Source: WFZT01 sp964571845
GTDB taxonomy: Bacteria; Hydrothermota; Hydrothermia; B15-G9; WFZT01
Reading direction: 5' to 3'
Assembly (NCBI GenBank): GCA_964571845.1
Contig: CAZNDM010000114.1
Coordinates: 1-6,522, forward strand
Length of the DNA: 6,522 bases
Shown here: piece after piece, positions 6,401 through 6,522 of the stretch
How positions within the stretch are numbered: the first letter of the stretch is position 1
How the letters are laid out: the number at the start of each line of letters is the position of its first letter
Notes under the pieces: generated by a model
Told to the model about the DNA's origin: nothing
Seen by the model: only the letters and a program-made list of their open reading frames with translations
The model's database searches: none
Made by a program: the position numbers and the translations under genes

Positions 6401-6522
6401 GCTCCTCATGCATCCACACTGATCTATCCCGGCTACGGATACTACATCACTTCCCTGCCGTACCAATTTGTCTGGACTTCTTCTTTCGACACACTAAGTG
6501 GATTCGCCGGTTATAGACTCCT
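374..6522 (+). CDS. Giant secreted multi-domain Ig/FN3-like surface protein, 3' end outside window
   Basis: The reading frame is open from ATG 374 to the last base (2049 codons plus two bases), so the C-terminus is missing. The start is supported by AGGAGG six bases upstream, by a signal peptide directly after it, and by an in-frame stop at 293-295. Domains in order: signal peptide 1-30, unknown N-terminal region 31-391, CARDB-like 392-490, unassigned beta region 491-590, carboxypeptidase-regulatory-like 591-665, Ig-like units 676-1286 (one with an inserted domain), FN3-like units 1287-2049. Linkers of the type DTTPP or DTTxPxxP separate the units. I count only six Cys in the mature part (178, 1125, 1284, 1316, 1758, 1877). 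No catalytic motif is seen. Large exported proteins built this way are usually cell-surface, adhesive or extracellular matrix proteins; that role is inferred. Sorting signals such as a T9SS tail or an anchor would be C-terminal and cannot be seen. The exact family is not recognised. Confidence 0.95.
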   Translation, partial: MRYSLCYCVRRVIYLFVLSVLTVLSHPLNAEIVSVEYQRDVYFNSDPHSGAPLDVTYSTPPSWQSTLQIPTHQERLQLNLVAGATPYYLKGSVRFKFIWDTDSVSPGGSFVVKVVAETDSAFKGNPYYGGSHEIYSAYGFQTGIGLQRRSRKNISLYPPSSGWTSWEDTPIGIGIDACLNIKADGRLPMHNESLTGEDEINVISVGADMLAGGKNLKDQHGNPIPKSAESNILGLISLLDLGIKIGYKLADGVIHAYIEPWWPFELDPNYHNNNGFIWYNRGDTVYLHLKVDPLATNLDTGYIRIRDGFVRENVYYRERGYVSLLGFSNTFLTSDWLPMRNGYEDLSWDQDFPLIQIPVTGSSQAHVDLYIDPHYLSMWHTVQRGNYTSFVKIPEVGGITGIGLKVKNKGNITSSGYVIKWIFPDTTYVEDRRGFVTIPPGGHDDVSHGSPVWTHEGNMNITVIIIPDSSEHDPNPHNDTLHLRVFVTKHRITTLIALIDYSTGDTITPSSSIFDTVYTIGPYFYMQAVPDTTYNQWDRWVAFIPEDQSVNVTAIPDTSYHRFAQTTKHIEMDTVSSDPFYLYIPAWGNSGIEGYVTYENGDPAESTKVILSNFYSTYTDSTGFYRFYKRIPANYNLNGSPYYLKFYRPGYRFDSIALYLRPDSIYHIDHQLVNIDTIPPYGSLNISSIIKKHTTFTFVAMDTFTQWGDTLPPEKVFVKDGGSDWTSFDYGEDFEFSINWNMHTRTSHNEVDTIWVKFADIAGNESDSLMYVVTVDQDGPQGTFYINNNDSVTANPEVRITNVTINSTLVPVKYVQVWEDGGRTVVYPYNSGATYTYMLNGNSGLHNVYVSFIDSLGVSSSPQDRSILLDYYGAVYINDDSTYTNSSTVDLKIDAVGILASNASGTQGFGNYPLAQSFIPHSNQISAISVYMHADSGAKIGLFTLVDTSFSPEPGETLILDTIRETVNGWVKIDYPNPISVYPDSSYMIVIFQDSLEETWNNIDILAGSDENYLEGHLYYSPAKKGYFWYETGYDILFKVMGRPDSMRISNAPDFTTGTGWIPYQMIYPNWNLSPGEGLRTVYAQVKINGETRTYHDAITVDYTPPDTAFAILLNRSPFLETTECTLRLYAWDGGSGIKDYRINGSSWYPMPVDNPFTTTFNVDSGAPGPREINVVFRDKADNEYNVPTITIDYDPDGPTGSLTLGYNGYSSSETVTVHIDLDKVNGKAITVDSMRFSSDRRTWSEWQAYSSSSEYIFDHIGTAILYVELQDNYGKRSILSSACLIDTTPPYTPIRVYDEGDETSSHDSLTFWWTCYGDYESGIDHFVIKISRDSLVRRGLMEFNVPADVRSYRVGPMTLRGDSTYYARIVAVNRVGLTSESEPTDGITVLNGIQHFNLISPQDSSQFQQNDTITLVWHEPTDILSSITNYFVFIDSQMVANITDTTWTVSTNLQEGWHRWYVVAQDSLLDQRYSDTMHFYIGTVQPPPIPVPHFPSDTFLSNNSVTFVWSPGTKETEFKLASKKDRKDSKKDFKSLKSTSYILEVASDSQFTNIVDSLSTSDTTLTIEVPEGRLFWRVMARDEFGSSDWSSVLTFAVDTTSPGQPIIISPPTGDTLTSDSVEFSWFPAGDNFGVSMYRLDYWGSQSGSIETPDTFDMLELGSGTFYFTITAFDSAGNSSISDTSWFVIEHITLPAPVLISPPDDSMTNYLYNIHFVWQPGSKNSHRNELSDEVKTPSRQFIFQLAAWDSTFSSTEVCDTISDTTMVLNVPEGRLYWRVREIDSQGNLSPWTDYRRFIADTTRPSPPYQISPEDSAVFDTNIVVFRWHSSYDALSGLNYYQLEYERLNGDTSEYYNINLTDTVISVEIPRNGEWMWCVVAFDSAGNTKFSGWRRFTMNYQPPLPVPTLIEPVDNQWVQSMVTFRWQVSGEKSYPQDNLNTLSLNGVKDTLSYILEVWRGEQIVIHDTLSQDSFTTFIWQSGNYYWHVQTYFAGRTSEWSSIDSFRVDAEAPHASTLIYPGYGYYITSLPYQFVWTSSFDTLSGFAGYRL
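464..1546 (+). other. N-terminal region of unknown family (residues 31-391)
   Basis: About 360 residues with alternating polar and hydrophobic strands, rich in Tyr, Asp and Gly, which suggests beta structure. A SVSPGGSFVVKVVAE segment near residues 105-118 looks like an Ig-type strand pair. A more hydrophobic stretch at about 232-257 (NILGLISLLDLG and on) could be a buried helix or strand pair; charged residues within it argue against a membrane segment. I do not recognise the family. Being unlike the repeats downstream, it is the best candidate for a distinct function. Confidence 0.5.
1547..1843 (+). other. CARDB-like adhesion domain (residues about 392-490)
   Basis: The order of features fits the CARDB Ig-like fold found in bacterial and archaeal surface proteins: GLKVKNKGN (403-411) followed by a GYV strand, a central IPPGG turn, a WTHEGN turn, then ITVIIIPD and a closing HNDTLHLRVFV ending near 487. 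In this family the sequence VxNxG near the start, PG in the middle and NN/ND before the last strand are typical. Assignment is by eye; boundaries are approximate. Confidence 0.6.
1844..2143 (+). other. Unassigned beta-rich region (residues 491-590)
   Basis: This roughly 100-residue stretch links the CARDB-like and carboxypeptidase-regulatory-like domains. It is rich in Thr, Tyr and Asp and contains two similar turns, VPDTTYNQW and IPDTSYHRF. Length and composition fit one more Ig-like sandwich, but no family motif is clear. Confidence 0.4.
2144..2368 (+). other. Carboxypeptidase-regulatory-like domain (residues 591-665)
   Basis: The classic pattern is present: GIEGYVTYENGDPAESTKV (G-x-V, then G-x-P and a V-x-L strand), next TDSTGFYRFY (the T-D-x-x-G-x-Y-x-F turn), then an IPANYNL strand and an RPGYR turn. 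These small transthyretin-like sandwiches are common modules in secreted bacterial proteins and usually act as spacers or binding modules. It is followed at once by IDTIPP, the first linker of the Ig-like tandem. Confidence 0.75.
2399..2980 (+). other. Ig-like units 1 and 2 (residues 676-869)
   Basis: Unit 1 begins with DTIPP (676-680) and ends with DTIWVKFADIAGN plus a closing VVTV strand near 775. Unit 2 begins at DQDGPQG (776-782) and ends with the VYVSFIDSLG strand and ILL at 869. The V-x-F-x-D-x-x-G-N closing strand and Pro-containing linker are typical of bacterial Ig-like repeats. Unit 2 is more diverged. Confidence 0.65.
2981..3676 (+). other. Ig-like unit 3, split by an inserted domain (residues 870-1101)
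   Basis: The unit opens with VYINDDSTYTNSSTVDLKI, then continues after about 145 extra residues with DSMRISNAPDF, a W-x-PYQ turn, LSPGEGLRTVYAQVKI and a final ITVDYTPP linker. Joined together, the two halves give the familiar Ig-like order (VxLxI, MRISN, W.PY, G.RTVYAQ, DxTPP). The segment between them (about 898-1042) is listed separately. Without it the unit is about 87 residues, a normal length. Confidence 0.7.
3065..3499 (+). other. Inserted beta-sandwich domain (residues about 898-1042)
   Basis: The insert contains LAQSFIP, ISAISVYM, KIGLFTLVDT, PGETLILDT, GWVKIDYP, YMIVIFQDS and, at the end, GYDILFKVMG. The order QSF-P, I-x-V-x-M, IGLF, W-hyphobic-x-Y/F, Y-x-I and DI-x-F-K recalls jelly-roll or choice-of-anchor-like modules found in many secreted proteins, where QSF marks the first strand. 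No exact family can be named. It could bind carbohydrate or be structural; nothing shows which. Confidence 0.55.
3677..4231 (+). other. Ig-like units 4 and 5 (residues 1102-1286)
   Basis: Unit 4 starts at DYTPPDT (1102-1108), has LRLYAWDGGSGI (a WDGGSGI turn), and ends with INVVFRDKADNE and ITI at 1192. Unit 5 starts at DYDPDGP (1193-1199), carries VDSMRFSSD (1232-1240) and W-x-EW-x-AY, and ends at ILYVELQDNYG and LI before DTTPP at 1287. The SMRxS and W..Y motifs match unit 3, showing that units 3 and 5 belong to the same repeat family. Confidence 0.7.
4232..4567 (+). other. FN3-like unit preceding the alternating tandem (residues 1287-1398)
   Basis: It opens with DTTPPYTP (1287-1294), has the LTFWW core strand with a short DYESGIDHFVIKIS turn, and ends with the STYYARIVAVNRVG strand. 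Y-x-A-R/V-x-A-V-N-x-x-G is the typical FN3 F-strand. The short loop after the core Trp resembles the A-type units that follow. Confidence 0.65.
4913..4990 (+). other. Lys-rich loop insertion in first B unit (residues 1514-1539)
   Basis: After VTFVWSPG the chain carries a charged, hydrophilic stretch with nine Lys in 26 residues (for example SKKDRKDSKKDFK) before STSYILEVA resumes the FN3 fold. No such stretch is present in A units. The reading frame is intact and the downstream strands are normal, so it is a loop and not a frameshift product. Confidence 0.7.
5534..5590 (+). other. Loop insertion in second B unit (residues about 1721-1739)
   Basis: Polar, charged stretch beginning GSKNSHRNELSDE and ending KTPSR, between HFVWQP and the QFIFQLA strand. 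It sits at the same place as the Lys-rich loop of the first B unit but has no clear sequence similarity to it. Confidence 0.6.
6155..6223 (+). other. Loop insertion in third B unit (residues about 1928-1950)
   Basis: Stretch beginning SGEKSYPQDN and ending GVKDTL, between TFRWQV and SYILEV. It has the same position as the loops at 1514-1539 and 1721-1739, is less charged, and is unrelated in sequence to both. Confidence 0.6.

Larger units (their letters stand above)
4568..6522 (+). other. Seven FN3-like units alternating A-B-A-B-A-B-A (residues 1399-2049)
   Basis: Unit limits by residue: A 1399-1489, B 1490-1606, A 1607-1697, B 1698-1807, A 1808-1904, B 1905-2014, A from 2015 (cut by the window). 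Each opens with ISP/IEP/IYP-like residues, then V-x-F-x-W. A units have 12-13 residues from core Trp to the Tyr of the next strand and often xxSGxxYxL; two of the complete A units carry FDSAGN. B units have 23-32 residues there. The first and third B units carry SYILEV, and the first and second carry VPEGRLFWRV or VPEGRLYWRV and end in VDTTSPGQP or ADTTRPSPP. A plus B is 201-208 residues. Confidence 0.75.

Overview
The window holds one very large protein-coding gene that runs off the right edge, preceded by about 370 bases of non-coding DNA rich in hairpins. The gene is on the + strand, starts with ATG at 374 and stays open to base 6522: 2049 codons plus two bases, with no stop. The product is an exported, multi-domain beta-sandwich protein with a signal peptide, tandem Ig-like and FN3-like repeats and DTTPP-type linkers. 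I see no catalytic motif. A cell-surface or extracellular structural or adhesive role is the most natural inference.

Bases 1-240 contain six short imperfect hairpins at a spacing of about 30-36 bases, with one gap of double length. Their 5' arms are pyrimidine-rich and their 3' arms purine-rich. The arm sequences differ from unit to unit but pairing is kept. An A+T-rich patch follows, with a textbook sigma70 promoter (TTGACA, 17 bases, TATAAT; 263-291). Between promoter and gene lies a long hairpin (313-359, 19-position stem), then a strong Shine-Dalgarno (AGGAGG, 362-367) six bases before the ATG. The inferred 5' UTR of about 76 bases is therefore mostly one hairpin.

Protein layout by residue: signal peptide 1-30; N-terminal region of unknown family 31-391; CARDB-like domain 392-490; unassigned beta region 491-590; carboxypeptidase-regulatory-like domain 591-665; five Ig-like units 676-1286, the third split by an inserted beta domain (about 898-1042); an FN3-like unit 1287-1398; then seven FN3-like units from 1399 to the window edge. 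These seven alternate strictly between a short form (A, 91-97 residues) and a longer form (B, 110-117 residues). Every B unit carries an extra loop of roughly 10-20 residues at the same place, between the first core Trp and the next strand.

Organism: the promoter, Shine-Dalgarno and signal peptide show a bacterium. Moderate G+C, heavy AGA/AGG arginine use and the DTTPP-linked architecture resemble giant secreted proteins of poorly cultured Gram-negative lineages (WOR-3 or Cloacimonadota-like groups). That placement is a guess from style. The most interesting points are the hairpin leader, the split Ig-like unit and the A/B alternation with position-specific loop insertions.
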